A stretch of 64,000 nt of DNA from Beroe forskalii (lineage: Eukaryota > Ctenophora > Nuda > Beroida > Beroidae), in NCBI GenBank assembly GCA_011033025.1, contig WFMF01000142.1:248001-312000 (forward strand), read 5' to 3'. The first letter of the stretch is position 1. The number at the start of each line of letters is the position of its first letter. Both the position numbers and the translations under genes were made by a program. Of this stretch, positions 11,480 through 23,229 are shown one piece after another. The notes below the pieces were generated by a model. That model searched no databases and was not told where the DNA came from. It saw nothing but the letters and a program-made list of their open reading frames with translations.

Positions 11480-14400
11480 ATTTATTTTGGTTCTCGTGAG
11501 CCGCTTGTTTTACTTGTTTTGGCTATGAAACAACTCTATAATATGACCTTGAACCGGCCTGATTATCGCCACACATCCACATTATCGTGTGATAGATCAA
11601 ATTAAGTGGTAGTTTACTGACACTCGGCGAGGGGGTCTTTAGATAGTCAGATGTAGGGATGTCACTGGGCACTGCAAGCGTTTATTTAGGCTATATAAGG
11701 AAAGAAGTAACTGAAAACTTTCGTAACGAATGGTACAATATTTATCGCATTATATAGACACAAGACTATTATTAAGCTAATAGATCCACAAATTTCACAG
11801 GCACAGTGTTGCAATACGGCCGTAGAGAACTCACAGATTTTAATAATTTGAAGGGGCTGGTAGAATCAATGACGTTTGATGCCAGTAAGGGTTATTTCGA
11901 CCGATTGTGGCCACTCTTATGTCTAAAGTGAATGACAAAATTGTGGGAGTGGGGGGCCAACAATCAACATTCAATTCTCCAGGAAAGCCAAAGTTTTCTA
12001 TTGCAAATCAAATGATGATAGAAGGGATCAGGGTGTGGGTCAGGTCTGATGAGAACCAATGAGTTCCATTTTAATCCCATCCAACAGGAAATCTTGACTC
12101 ATGATTCCAGGCTCAGATCATTGTGATTCGCAAGATACTGCCAAGTTCAAAGATCTCTTCCGCTGAAGCAAAGCTCATCTGGTTTAACAAAATTCTTGGA
12201 TTGGCAACAAGGTACCCTGTTAGTCTGTTGTGAAACATGTTTAGTTGAGTGCATTGTTTTCAGTATTGTCTATCTTTACAGGTGGGGTGGCAACCCCAAC
12301 TTTTGGTTAGGCTGTGTAATAATTTCCCAATAACTCAAAATTTCCCAATAACTCAAAGGAATATGTGGATAATTCATGCAGCTATTGCTCTATTGACCGT
12401 GGTTAATGGTCATGGGGGGGGCAACGCGTTTTTAGGCCCCGAGGATATAATTGAAAATCCGAAAAGATCCCTAGAGATTTGGGTCTAAAAGAGCTTAAAA
12501 ATTTGAAAGGGCCTTTAGGGTAAAATATTAGATTTGTTTGGCTTTATTGCCTTAATAACGTCTTGATACAATTATTATTCATTGAATTTTAAAATATCAT
12601 CTAATCACTTAATTCCTACTTGCATTTTAGAGGAAAAATTCGATCCAATTTTTAGACCCCTGAGGATGAAAATGACCTGGAAGAGCCCTAGAAAATGGGC
12701 CCTAAAGAGCCCTTTAAACAGTTTCCCACAGTTGTGTAGGATTGTTAAAATACTCTTTGAGAAAACCACCTAATCAGACTATATAAATGACCTTTTGACT
12801 AAACCATTAACATCCCAGGTGAAATATGAAAAATTACCAAAGGAGTGGAGAGGGTTGATTTTGGGGGGCTTGAGTTGGTCGCCCCTTTCTATATCACCTT
12901 ATCGTTAAATCACTTGGACAAATGATAACCCCAACATTTTAACATATAAGATCATCATGATATTTTTCTCGGAAGTCTACGTGCTGCTCTCAAATTGTTG
13001 TATGATACCACATGATGCCTCACAGGCAGGCGTAGAACAACTAATCAAATTAAGCGCCAATACACGCACACACTCACACACCTTCAACACGCTATATACT
13101 CTCTCCTCAATGAAAGAGTCCCTCTTTCACTCTCTACACGCACAAAACACGGATTGTCCTGGTATTAAATCCATTGATTAAACACTCACTCCCCATGCGT
13201 ACTGGCTTTCTCTCTAACGACAGCAGCGTGAGAATGTATGGTTTTATATATCCTTATGTGGCATTCTGAGATCCAATACACAGATTGTGTGCGACAAAAA
13301 ATTAGAAAGCACTCAACAGACCTTATCGGCCAATCCACTGAACTTACCAGGACTGACCCAGAAGCCAGCAAAACTAGCTGCACTCATATTACAACTACCC
13401 CCCTTCTAACTTTTACTTTACTCCGCTTTACACTGACACAAAATCTTCGATAACTTCCTGTTATTGCACTGTTTTGGTTTCGAAATTCCATTACTGTTAC
13501 GATTTGTTAATAACAGAATATTGTGTGAACACTCTCTGAGCTGAGTACACTCTGTAATAATAAAGATCTGTGAAAGTTTTGTTTGAGTAGCAATTATTAT
13601 AGAACACGGATAGGCTGTACACACAGCTCAATACTCCGCTGTGAAATGTTAGTGTAAATAATGGCAGAAAAGCTTCAATTCTTATAAATATTTGACGTCA
13701 TCATTTCTCCTATAAAGACACATCAAGTTACCCAGTTGTCCGACACAATGCGTGGTTAAACTCAGTTGACAGTGTAAAGACTCGCTTTGGCGTGTAAGAG
13801 CCATTGTGTGTTCGTGTGTACAAGTGTTTGTGTGTTCGAACAACTCAGGTTGATACCAACATAATATTACATGATTATAACGTTAGGAGTAGTTGCTCTA
13901 AATATACGTTATTAGCCCAACCAAATAACCAGAGCTACGTATAATACCGCTGTTAGACGACGACCACTTCAAGTTGGCTGTGTGAAGTAATCAATCCCCC
14001 ACTTCAAAGCTAGACAGTGACATCAGTCTCTAACCCTGGCTATTTGGATGCTACCAATATACTTGATGTGATTTGTTTGACCCACGTTGTAACTAGGTAC
14101 AGGGTAGGTTAGAGTGTTCTACTTGCTCTAATTACCAGCGAGATTCCCGGTTTTTAGAATGCCTTTTCAGGGCTTCACCGAGTTGAAATCTATGGTTTTG
14201 TGCCATTAGAGCTCTCATAATTACTTAATTAGCTGATGAGATAGAAATGAGCTTTGATGAAAAGTTTGATCATCCTCAAAGTTTAATTATGAACGATAAA
14301 ATTTATATAATATACCCATTACACAAGATTTACGAGGTTTAAGAAATCATTTAAATCAATTGATTATTCTTAGTTGAGTTCCTGAAGTCTTCAGTTGTTC

Positions 14401-14754
14401 GATTATAGAATTACAATCTAACAAAAAGGCTTAATCTAGAGAAATTTTGATCGGCATTTCAATTTACATCTTCCGTACAACAGCTCAGTTACTATTATCG
14501 AGGTTTATTGAGACGGATCAGATCATTTGATGGCGCCAGGTTACCACTTAGAAGTTAGAACTTACCAACCTGGTACTTCGATACCGTAGCTAATTCCGGA
14601 TAACGTGGTGAATGGAGTCACAACTTTTAAAAACGCATTATATTATGTACCTCTTACCCCTTGCCATGGAGAGTACACGTTATACTCTGACGTCAATTCA
14701 AGCCTCCTCAAGCTCCCTTGCCTGCTCCTAACGCCCATTAGGGGATCTACCCAC
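11480..14754. other. gene-poor region
   Basis: No recognisable gene. Two related stretches at about 12435-12500 and 12650-12720 share TTTAGNCCCC-GAGGAT...CCCTAGA...AAAGAGC, a diverged direct repeat. Short open frames (12249, 12582, 12957, 13418) lack any family signal. Confidence 0.4.
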
Positions 14755-14979
14755 TCATGCCACGTTTATAATAGTGTCTAAAACAGATTCCTCAGAAGTT
14801 CTTACTCTTTGACATAAACTGTTAGATTCATGAAGATTTCCGTGAAACCTGACAGACACGACCCCTTTTCTAGGTATCTCAAAAACACTGTAAACATCGT
14901 TTGATTTTGCAAACAAACGACAAAACTCATGCCACTTGCCAGACAGAGTACAAACAAACAAACTCACAAACACACACAC
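14755..14979 (-). CDS. weak candidate ORF, unknown product
   Basis: 74 codons from an ATG at 14979, whose first residues are encoded by a TG-rich microsatellite; the remainder (from KWHEFCRLFAKSNDVYSVFE) is more protein-like. It lies about 150-200 bases from the promoter-like patch at 15135-15170 and would be transcribed away from it. No domain recognised; this may be chance. Confidence 0.15.
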   Translation of the reverse strand: MCVFVSLFVCTLSGKWHEFCRLFAKSNDVYSVFEIPRKGVVSVRFHGNLHESNSLCQRVRTSEESVLDTIINVA

Positions 14980-15134
14980 ATTTACACTCGCACACTCACA
15001 CCTAGCGAAGGTAGTGACTACTGGTGTGTTGGGTATATACTATATATGTGTGTGTCACATCACACTTACAGTACTCATGTACTGTTACTAATAAGCTAGT
15101 GTGATTCCGCTCACACCTGCGCAGCTCGGAATGT

Positions 15135-15169
15135 CGGGTCACGTGACCCGCGTCCTTGCTCCCCATTGG
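15135..15169. promoter_or_regulatory. promoter-like patch: palindromic E-box plus inverted CCAAT box
   Basis: CGGGTCACGTGACCCG at 15135-15150 is a perfect 16-bp palindrome containing GTCACGTGAC, the extended E-box bound by USF and MiT/TFE (CLEAR) factors. ATTGG, an inverted CCAAT box (NF-Y), is at 15165-15169. The surroundings are GC-rich and CpG-containing against an AT-rich background. No gene attached to it could be identified, so promoter function is inferred. Confidence 0.4.
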
Positions 15170-16024
15170 CTCAAACTCCCTCCTCTACACTGACCTATCC
15201 GCGTTGTAGGGAGATCTAATTTTCTATTGCTCGGTTTATAATACAAAATGTATACAATGCGATATATCATTTATAGGCAGCTGTGAGCCCAGATCCGTAC
15301 AATATGTGGAAATATACGGAAATATATGGGGAAATAAACGGAAATGCAGTGGTCTACTCACATTATTTATTACTTTATTAGCGCACCAACACTGGTTAAC
15401 TAAATCTTATTCCTAAAGTGATATCGTCGCAAAGAGCACTGGTTAATTTAATCATTTTCACTGCGTTGTTTAATCCTAGGAAAATAGGAAGTCGGAAATC
15501 ATCTGGTAGGCAGCGTTTTTCATCTCGATGCAATTCTCTTAATTTTAGAGTTCAATAAAAGGTATTAAAATTCTCATAATATGACCGAGGAGTGTGTGTT
15601 TTATTGAATTACAGATAAGCGATGTCCCCTGGGATATTGCGACTCGGTTTGCCATATTCCCCCTACTGCGACAGTATCCGAGGACATTATTTCTCCCATC
15701 GCTATAACTTGTTATGTCTGATGGATTTGATATCCACTGAGCTTCATATCCTTAACTTCTTCAGCTTACTATCCCGGTTCTCATGGCTATCTTGATTCTG
15801 GAACAGTTTACATTTCCCAGTTTTGAGTTTCCCATAATGACATAGCATTGCTTCCTGAGGCGTCATATCTCATCGCATTCTGACCAATATTTCAGTCGGT
15901 TTAGATCTCCAATACTTGAATTATCCCAGTTTAAGACGCTGAATAATTTCTAAACACCGCATTTGTTACCAATTTCACGTGTTACTGCGAGCGTGCTCTT
16001 TTGGGAGATGAGTAGGTTTGGGTC

Positions 16025-16105
16025 ATGTGGCTAAATTCTATTTTCTCATTGGCCAGTTAGGATTGACCCGCCTCCCTGATTGGCTATCGCGGTGTCTTCT
16101 CCCTT
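16025..16105. promoter_or_regulatory. promoter-like patch with two inverted CCAAT boxes
   Basis: ATTGG at 16048-16052 and 16079-16083, both in GGC context, 31 bases apart, next to GACCCGCCTCC and GCTATCGCGG. The spacing is about three helical turns, a common NF-Y arrangement. It is about 0.9 kb from the patch at 15135. No downstream gene recognised. Confidence 0.35.
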
Positions 16106-16119
16106 ACTCAGCCTAATAT

Positions 16120-19080
16120 ACCGCTTCTGTTAGCGACGCTCTTTTCAAAATTACTGCTCTGCTACACTTTTATCGTTACTTCCCACTTTTTTCATCTACA
16201 GTGCGGATAATATTGATAGCTATCTGATGTTAAACATGACATTATGCATACACTGGCCAGATGACGTTTGTGTTTCTCTGCAATTTAATATCCATGCATA
16301 ATGCATATTTTATTATATGCCACCACTAAGCTGTCATGCCCAATCCGCGTCCATTGTCCAACTTGAGGAATATGAATTGACAAATAATTTGTCTCCATAT
16401 AATGTGCCGTGTCCGTTAATCGCTACACCCAAATAAATTATCATTGCACAATGTTCTCATAAATTCCGACATGTCACGATACTCACGCCATGGGAATGTT
16501 TCTGAAGTTCTGGCTAAATGGCGATTTTGTGCTTTTTTTTCATACAATGATTTATTGTTTATAAATTCGACAAAAATTGTCCTTTATGGCGAACCCTCAA
16601 TTTCAAACACTTGGAAATGATTCCAAGTCAATTATTCCGGATAATCCTTCATTACCTACTCAAATGATCTGAATTCGTTAGTCCTCAACGTACCCGTATT
16701 TGTTCTAGAATCTAATGAATTGATGTGCTGACTTATTTGCTAATTTTAAGAGCAGAGAACTGGAGTTGAACTTGGAATTTGATATGCCTACCGTCAGGAA
16801 ATGATAGTCTAACGCACTCCACGGTCACTGCATAAATATATTAATTAATATTTTCTGTAATATGAATCCAGCTTTGTGTTGAGAAGTTATACATCCAAAG
16901 TTACCTACAACGCAGTTTCACTCAGGCGCATGAAATGGCTGATGGACATTTTCTATCTAGCTACTGAAATCTCTATGAACTTATGAAATGTGAAGAGGCG
17001 AATTTTGTGGTTCTAAAAACTATCTAAAATTTGTACCTAAATATTATTTACGACTGGCTCCATGAAACAAAGATACATTTCATAGTTTCATTCCCTCAAG
17101 GACCGATAGACACATGTGCAGACCAGCTGGGTCCTCTAGATAATAAATATAACATCGTAAACTTTATTCAGATGTATTCAATGTGGTCCAGATAGTGCCT
17201 TGTTAAACAGGTGTAACGAGGTTTCAAACTCCCTCCTTGGTCTTGGTAAAATATATATTGGTGTACCACTATTATCTATTTCACTCTATTATCATTATCA
17301 TTCAGTAAAAAATAGCATCCCAATTGGGACAATGATACCTACCACTTTGTCTAACCCACGTGTCTCAAGCCAGTTCAGTGTTCTAGTAATAAATTGTGTG
17401 GTGTGTACACAAGGCCTCGTGTGGTGTGCATTAATTAGATTATATTCATTTGAATAGTGAGGGTACGGTAACTACTAACTATCTGTATATTTAATAGTAA
17501 CTAACCATCTGTATATATAAAATGATATGATAATCTGTTTAATTTTATAGTAATTAGAAGAAGAGTCCTGGAATAACACTACCAGTTTGTGTGTAGACTT
17601 GATGTCGCAACATTCCCCCTCCTCCTATGCCCTCGTACGGGATATACCACTCTCCGAGAGAGGATATACCACTCTCCGAGATGAACTGTAATGTGTTGCA
17701 CACTGTGTAATTGACATTTCGTCACTACATCCACTCAGCTCGTGATAGGCTGGAGTAGGTTTTGAATTATCAGAGAAAATAGGGGTAAATGATGTGGAAG
17801 TGCAGCAGAAAAACTCATATTATAAGACATATGGTGTCAGTAGTCAGTACCAGGTTGTTATCGATCTCAGTGATAGAAAACTGAACGTGTAGATATCTTA
17901 GGAATAATATATCTGATGAAAAGGCAGTTGTAAAGGTTGCAAGAGGTCACTTCACACCCTGAGCCTGATATCCGATACTCTGATTATATGGAACCAATTT
18001 TTTCAGTCTTCAACCCAAGCTACGTATTCCTAGAAATGAAACGGTTTATAAATAGGGTCAGTAATCAATTGATAAACTGTTTGAAAGCTTGATGTCAAAA
18101 GAAAGGCTTACTCATAATATTATCATGATGATAGTGCCAAAGGTTTGAGAAAAGGCCAATACATACAGTTGATTCTACATTGTGGCTGTCGTGGAAGTAT
18201 GAAGATAAATTACATGATCCGTTGGTATTAGACCACTCAGCGTCACAGAAAAACGTTTTATTTTACCGTTACAGTACTGATTCTACGAACTTTTCCCATT
18301 ATAGATCTGTACTATAATAAGCTGAAAAGTGCTTCGTCCAGTTTGCTTTGGCATATTACATAATATATAGAAGCTTATAAATCTGGCATTTCATATAGAA
18401 GCTTTTCTGGACCATACCCACAGTTCATATTGTAAAATATGTACAAAATGAGATTGTCGGGTATGATTATTGACGTTGATCATGACCGTCTAACTAGACA
18501 CGTCACGCTTACGCGGACTCCTTAAAACATTCTCTAAATGCATGTATAGAGAGTGTAGGAATAAAGGTATGGATAGAGAGAGCTTGCCTTGTTGTTAGCT
18601 CGCTCTCTCTCTCCAGCAGCTCACATAGATCATCTTATTCCCTAGATGGTATAATTGGCGGGTGTGTGTATATTATAGAGCGAGAGAGGGAGAGGGAGTA
18701 TGCACCATGCAGTGATTCGTTTAACGGCTCTATAGAATTAGGGAGGTTTGTCTTCCACCTCAGGAAATGAGAGCACGGCAAGGGGGTGTGATCACCAGGA
18801 TTCAGTAATAAAGATATAAATTATAATATACGTACGGGCATTATGTGCCCTATATATATTATATCCAGGCTGGGATTCTATGGATTACAATTGCATATGT
18901 TACGACATCATTAATACATGAATAGAGGAATTAGAACCCTCTCTTACTCCCTTAGCACAGCCTAGAGCTCTACTGGAGGTTATTTCATGCATCTAGCGAT
19001 GTTCTAAGAGCAGCAATATAGAGAATATAATGTACAGTGTTTGTTTGCTGAGCATTAGATCATGGCGCGTGTGTGGTGCA
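16120..19080. other. gene-free region
   Basis: No recognisable gene. A 22-bp tandem duplication of GGATATACCACTCTCCGAGA type lies at 17639-17682, and GA/CT-rich simple sequence at 18560-18700. Confidence 0.4.
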
Positions 19081-19086
19081 TTGTGC

Positions 19087-19547
19087 AACCCCGCCCACTT
19101 TCTTCCTCTCCCTCTCCTTCTCTAAGCTTTGAGTACCCTCCTCCCTCCTGTCTCCCCCACCCCTGACTCCTCTCTTCCTCACTGAGGACCCCAGTCTGGG
19201 GTGTTGGACTGAGTGCTTCCCTTATGCTCCCTCTCCAAACCCGGAAAACCACTCTCCTCTCCTCCCCTAACCTCTTTCTACCACACCCCTGACTCCTCTC
19301 TTCCTCTCTGGGGTGTGGCGACTGAGTGCTTCCCTTTCTCTCCCTCCTCACATCAGTCCCCTTCCCTCTCTGAGCACGTAGTGTCTCCCCTCCCCTTCCC
19401 CCTTTCCTCCAACTCCAGACCCCTATAATCCTTCCTTCTCTTCCTTCTACACACCTTCCCTCCCCTCTAAGTCCCCTTCCCTCCTCTTCTTGTCGTCTTC
19501 CCCCGTCCGCATACCTCAACGTTTCCCTTCCTCCTCACGCCCTCTCT
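19087..19547. repeat. pyrimidine-rich tract with internal duplication
   Basis: About 460 bases are strongly C+T-rich on the plus strand. A module starting CCCCTGACTCCTCTCTTCCTC recurs about 120 bases apart (about 19159 and 19285), each followed by CTGGGGTGT and ACTGAGTGCTTCCC. Such strand asymmetry can form triplex (H-DNA). The long minus-strand open frame here is Glu/Arg/Gly low-complexity and is not taken as a gene. Confidence 0.6.
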
Positions 19548-20036
19548 CCAAGGTTAAATTACGTGATGTATTTGAACAAGGCCCCCTTATAATAATAATA
19601 TAGTAGTCATAGAATGTATTTAGATAATTATAAGCATGCACACGCCTTCCTTTACTCCTACCAGAGCCTGGTAATGTGCTAGCTCTATATAACGCAGGCT
19701 ATATATCAGTATATATTAGGGTCTGTTTGTATCACGTGGGTTGCTTTAATCCCCTACACCCAATGCCCACGTGGGTTCTTGTGTCAACACGTGCATTAAG
19801 TGTGGGGATCTTCTTGAGAAATGTTATAATGCTATAAACACATATCAAATATATGAAGATTTCTACCAAATATCGAGTAAGTATTTACTCAGAAATTGCA
19901 TAAAGAAGCTGTAGTTAGACTCCCGCTGTGTCATCAAAGTCTATATTAAATAGAACGGATATTTCAGTTTGAACAACTTCCAAAATTAGTTTCTAGTCTC
20001 TCTCTCAATCGAACATGGCGATGTCTCGTCCAAGTC

Positions 20037-20924
20037 CAGGGGCGTAGCCAGGATTTTCAGAAGGGGGAGGCGGCTGCTGGCGCGGAGCGCCAGCAGAGAA
20101 TTGTTGACAGTGCCGGCGCGAAGCGCCATATAGGGGTCTTTATAGGGCGCAGCCCCATAGTCCAGGGGCAGAGCCCTGGCCGAAGGGGGCGGAGCCCCCG
20201 GAAAATAAAATTTTTGAAATGAAGGTGTTTAGAGCATTTTCCAGCAAAAAGGCAGCAAAATAAAGGATTTGATTGTTAAGTTATATGCAAAGACTTGGTA
20301 GTCAAAATTATGTTTTGGTAGATAATAGCTTGTGAATGTTGAAAAATTTTTCCAATTTATAATATTAAACCAACTGATGACCGAATAAATAGCCGAAAAA
20401 AGCATCTTGAACTGATTAGACTGCGAATGAGATATTATATGGGTGATGGGCATTTCACCGGATTAAGTCGCAAATTTACCATCTATGTTTACTAATAATC
20501 CCAGCTAATGAATTGTGATGTTTCAATCTTTAAATGGAATCAAATCACATTGATAGATCGTGATAATATTATGATTTAGCTTAACAACAGAACAAGTTAC
20601 ACCTCAACCTCTTTTAAGTTGGAACCGAAATATTTAACCTTCGGAGCAGTGATATGATTTTACAATACTAGTTTCGCCCCAGAGAAATGTAAGAAACAGA
20701 ACTGTTTTGCACTGATGCTCTCACGTATTTAAACAAACTTCACTCATCATTGGACGAACTAAATTGAAAACCTAGTAGTTAAAAAGTTAATTAAATTTAA
20801 ATGAAATATATTTTCTGCGTTGAAAAGTAGATTTATAAAATTGGGCAAAATTAGTTATTTTTTCTACTCATCTGAAAAGGGGGAGGCGACCGCCTGTGTC
20901 GCCTCCCCCCTGGCTACGCCCCTG
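20037..20924. mobile_element. non-autonomous hAT-like DNA transposon (about 0.89 kb)
   Basis: The left end reads CAGGGGCGTAGCCAGG and the right end is its inverse (CCTGGCTACGCCCCTG). CGTCCAA flanks both sides (20027-20033, and 20925-20931 directly after the right end), matching a probable 8-bp duplication with one mismatch and two extra bases at the left. GC-rich small palindromes (GGCGCGGAGCGCC type) sit just inside the left end; the interior is AT-rich with no transposase. Termini of this type with 8-bp duplications are typical of hAT elements. Short relatives are at 51522-51648 and 57480-57606. Confidence 0.75.
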
Positions 20925-20931
20925 CGTCCAA

Positions 20932-22440
20932 CTAATCGAATTGGGAAATTCATCAAATAATTAATATGCCATGGGATTGCAATTAATTTCGTTAAACCTC
21001 GGTCACACTACGCTCAGCTGTTTTAAAGGCAGGCTGCGACATATTACGTTTACACTCAAGACACAGCTGCTGCTGTGGAATTATCCACATTTTAATTTAA
21101 ATGGTATGAAACTTCCATTAACCCTGGCTCTCCGAGCTCCGCCCCCCTACTTTATAGTAGAAAGCCCTGTAAAATCACGCTCTTACATTCATAGAATATA
21201 ATTTGTATTACCTATTAGAGTTAAATTATTTGCAGAGCCAAGTGTGTGTGTGCGCAGTACACCCTGTCTAAGACGAGCTCTCTCTCCCAGCTTAATTTGA
21301 CACGTAGATTCTCCTGGTCTCTGACGTAAACTGTGCGTTGTTGTATAGCAGAACACGCGTACCGTACCTACTAAGGTTTAGATTTGGATTAGCATGGCGA
21401 ATGATACTCGATGTCTACAAAGTGATACTTATTTTAATCTACAAAAGCACAGTACACAAGTTACAGTGATTCGATCAACTCATGTATCTGTGTGTTATTG
21501 TGCACTCAATGTACTTCCTCCTATGAAAAGTGAAAAGTGAGGAGGGATTTGTTCCCTCCATTCAGCCGTATTGCGTTGGCCATACCGTCCCACGAGCTAC
21601 ACTGGCCACTGGGTAAACAAAAGTTTAAAGGGCATCTGTCTTGATAGATAAGTTGCAGACCGTATGGATTCAGTGACTTATAGTTTTAGATACGAATAAA
21701 TCAAATTACTTAACTTCTTGACTGCGTTTTGTAGATTGAAAGGAAAGGGAGATTGCAAGAAACTGTAAGTTCATGCAGTGCCCCATTCATAGGTCTATAA
21801 TCATTATGTAGTAACTCTCTGCGTTCAATTACTGAGCCTTGAGCATGCAATTCGATGGTGCCTGGTTGTCTCTGATTCCTCCCTTGGATCCCGTTGAACA
21901 ATATGTGTAAATTAGAGAATTGCCCATTCGCATAAAATCAATAATTGCCATGAACAAGAACAATGCTTTGTTCTTATGTGTACGCTATAATCATTGCACT
22001 CGTTTGAGTGTCTGAGTGTATAGTAAATTTGAGTGTGAATTTAGTGTAGCCTCCTCTTCCTTCCTCCTGTTCGTGAAATTCAGCAGGGAGAATATTTCCT
22101 TCTTTTGTCAAGGGCACACGATCACTAATTTGTTGAACAATAGGGAAACGGAATAGACGAAAGCACATTATATTACTACAGTACTATATATAATATATAT
22201 GTAACTACATTGTTGTATTATAATGGAAGTTGCCACGTTCTTACACTCTAGAGGACACGTGTTAATTGTTCCAGTGATCACGTGTTGTAAAGTTTACACT
22301 CTTGCAATAAGTGGATATTATTATATACACTCTTTGTTCACGAAGTGGTTGTGTGGAGCTATAATATCGTTTAGCTTGGGTGTGCTTTGTGAAACTTAAG
22401 ATTGAGCGCACAGAGACAAGTCAAGAAGTTAGACCTGAGA
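20932..22440. other. gene-free region
   Basis: No recognisable gene. Short minus-strand frames at 21710 and 21974 have no family signal. Confidence 0.4.
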
Positions 22441-22449
22441 GCATAGGAA

Positions 22450-23222
22450 CGTGAAACAAGAAAGGAATTTGATATGGCACCAGAAAGATCATGAAACAAG
22501 AAATGTATTGAACATGAAAAGGAAAGGAATTGAATTAAAGCTAGAATGGAATTGGACATAAAAGAAGGAAGTTATTGGGCATGAAAAAAGATAAGCATTG
22601 GAAATGAAACGAGGAAGGCAATGCCATTGCGTATGAAACAAGAAAGGTATTGGACATGAGAGAGGAAACGTATGAGACATGAAACAAGAAAGATATTGCA
22701 CATGAAAGAAGAAAGGTATTGGACATGAAACAAGAAAGGTATTGGACATGAAACAAGAAAAGTATTGGACATGAAACAAGAAAGGTATTGGACATGAAAC
22801 AAGAAAGGTATTGGACATGAAACAAGAAAGGTATTGGGCATGAAACAAGAAAGGTATAGGACATGAAACAAGAAAGATATTGGACATGAAACAAGAATTT
22901 AGATATTGGACATGAAAGAAGAAAGGTATTGGAAATGAAACAAGAGAGGTATTGGGCTTGAAAAATAAGGATAGGACACGAAACAAGAAAGGTGTTATTA
23001 GACGTGAAACAAGAAAGGTATAAGACATAAAACGAGAAAGATATTGGACACGAAAGAAAAAAAGTATTGGACATGAAACAAAAAAGGTATTGGACATGAA
23101 ACAAGAAAGGTATTGGGCATGAAACAAGAAAGGTATTGAACAAGAAACAGGAAAGTATTGGACATGAAACAAGAAAGGTATTGGGCATGAAAGAAAGGGG
23201 ATATTACACATGAACCAAGGTA
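22450..23222. repeat. 23-bp minisatellite, about 33 units
   Basis: Units read GGACATGAAACAAGAAAGG plus TATT, with starts at 22721, 22744 and 22767 confirming a 23-base period; units degrade at both ends. The array is purine-rich on the plus strand. Because 23 is not a multiple of three and the unit lacks stops on the minus strand, overlapping minus-strand frames of 246, 215 and 99 codons stay open. These are repeat artefacts made of FLFHVQYLSC-type strings. Confidence 0.95.
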
Positions 23223-23229
23223 TGTCCAT

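Noticed and set aside
19055..19519. 154-codon Arg/Gly/Glu-rich minus-strand frame
   Set aside because: Explained by the pyrimidine tract; low complexity and no splice or start context.
22489..23229. 246-codon minus-strand frame of FLFHVQYLSC repeats
   Set aside because: Generated by the stop-free 23-bp minisatellite; overlapping frames are open too.
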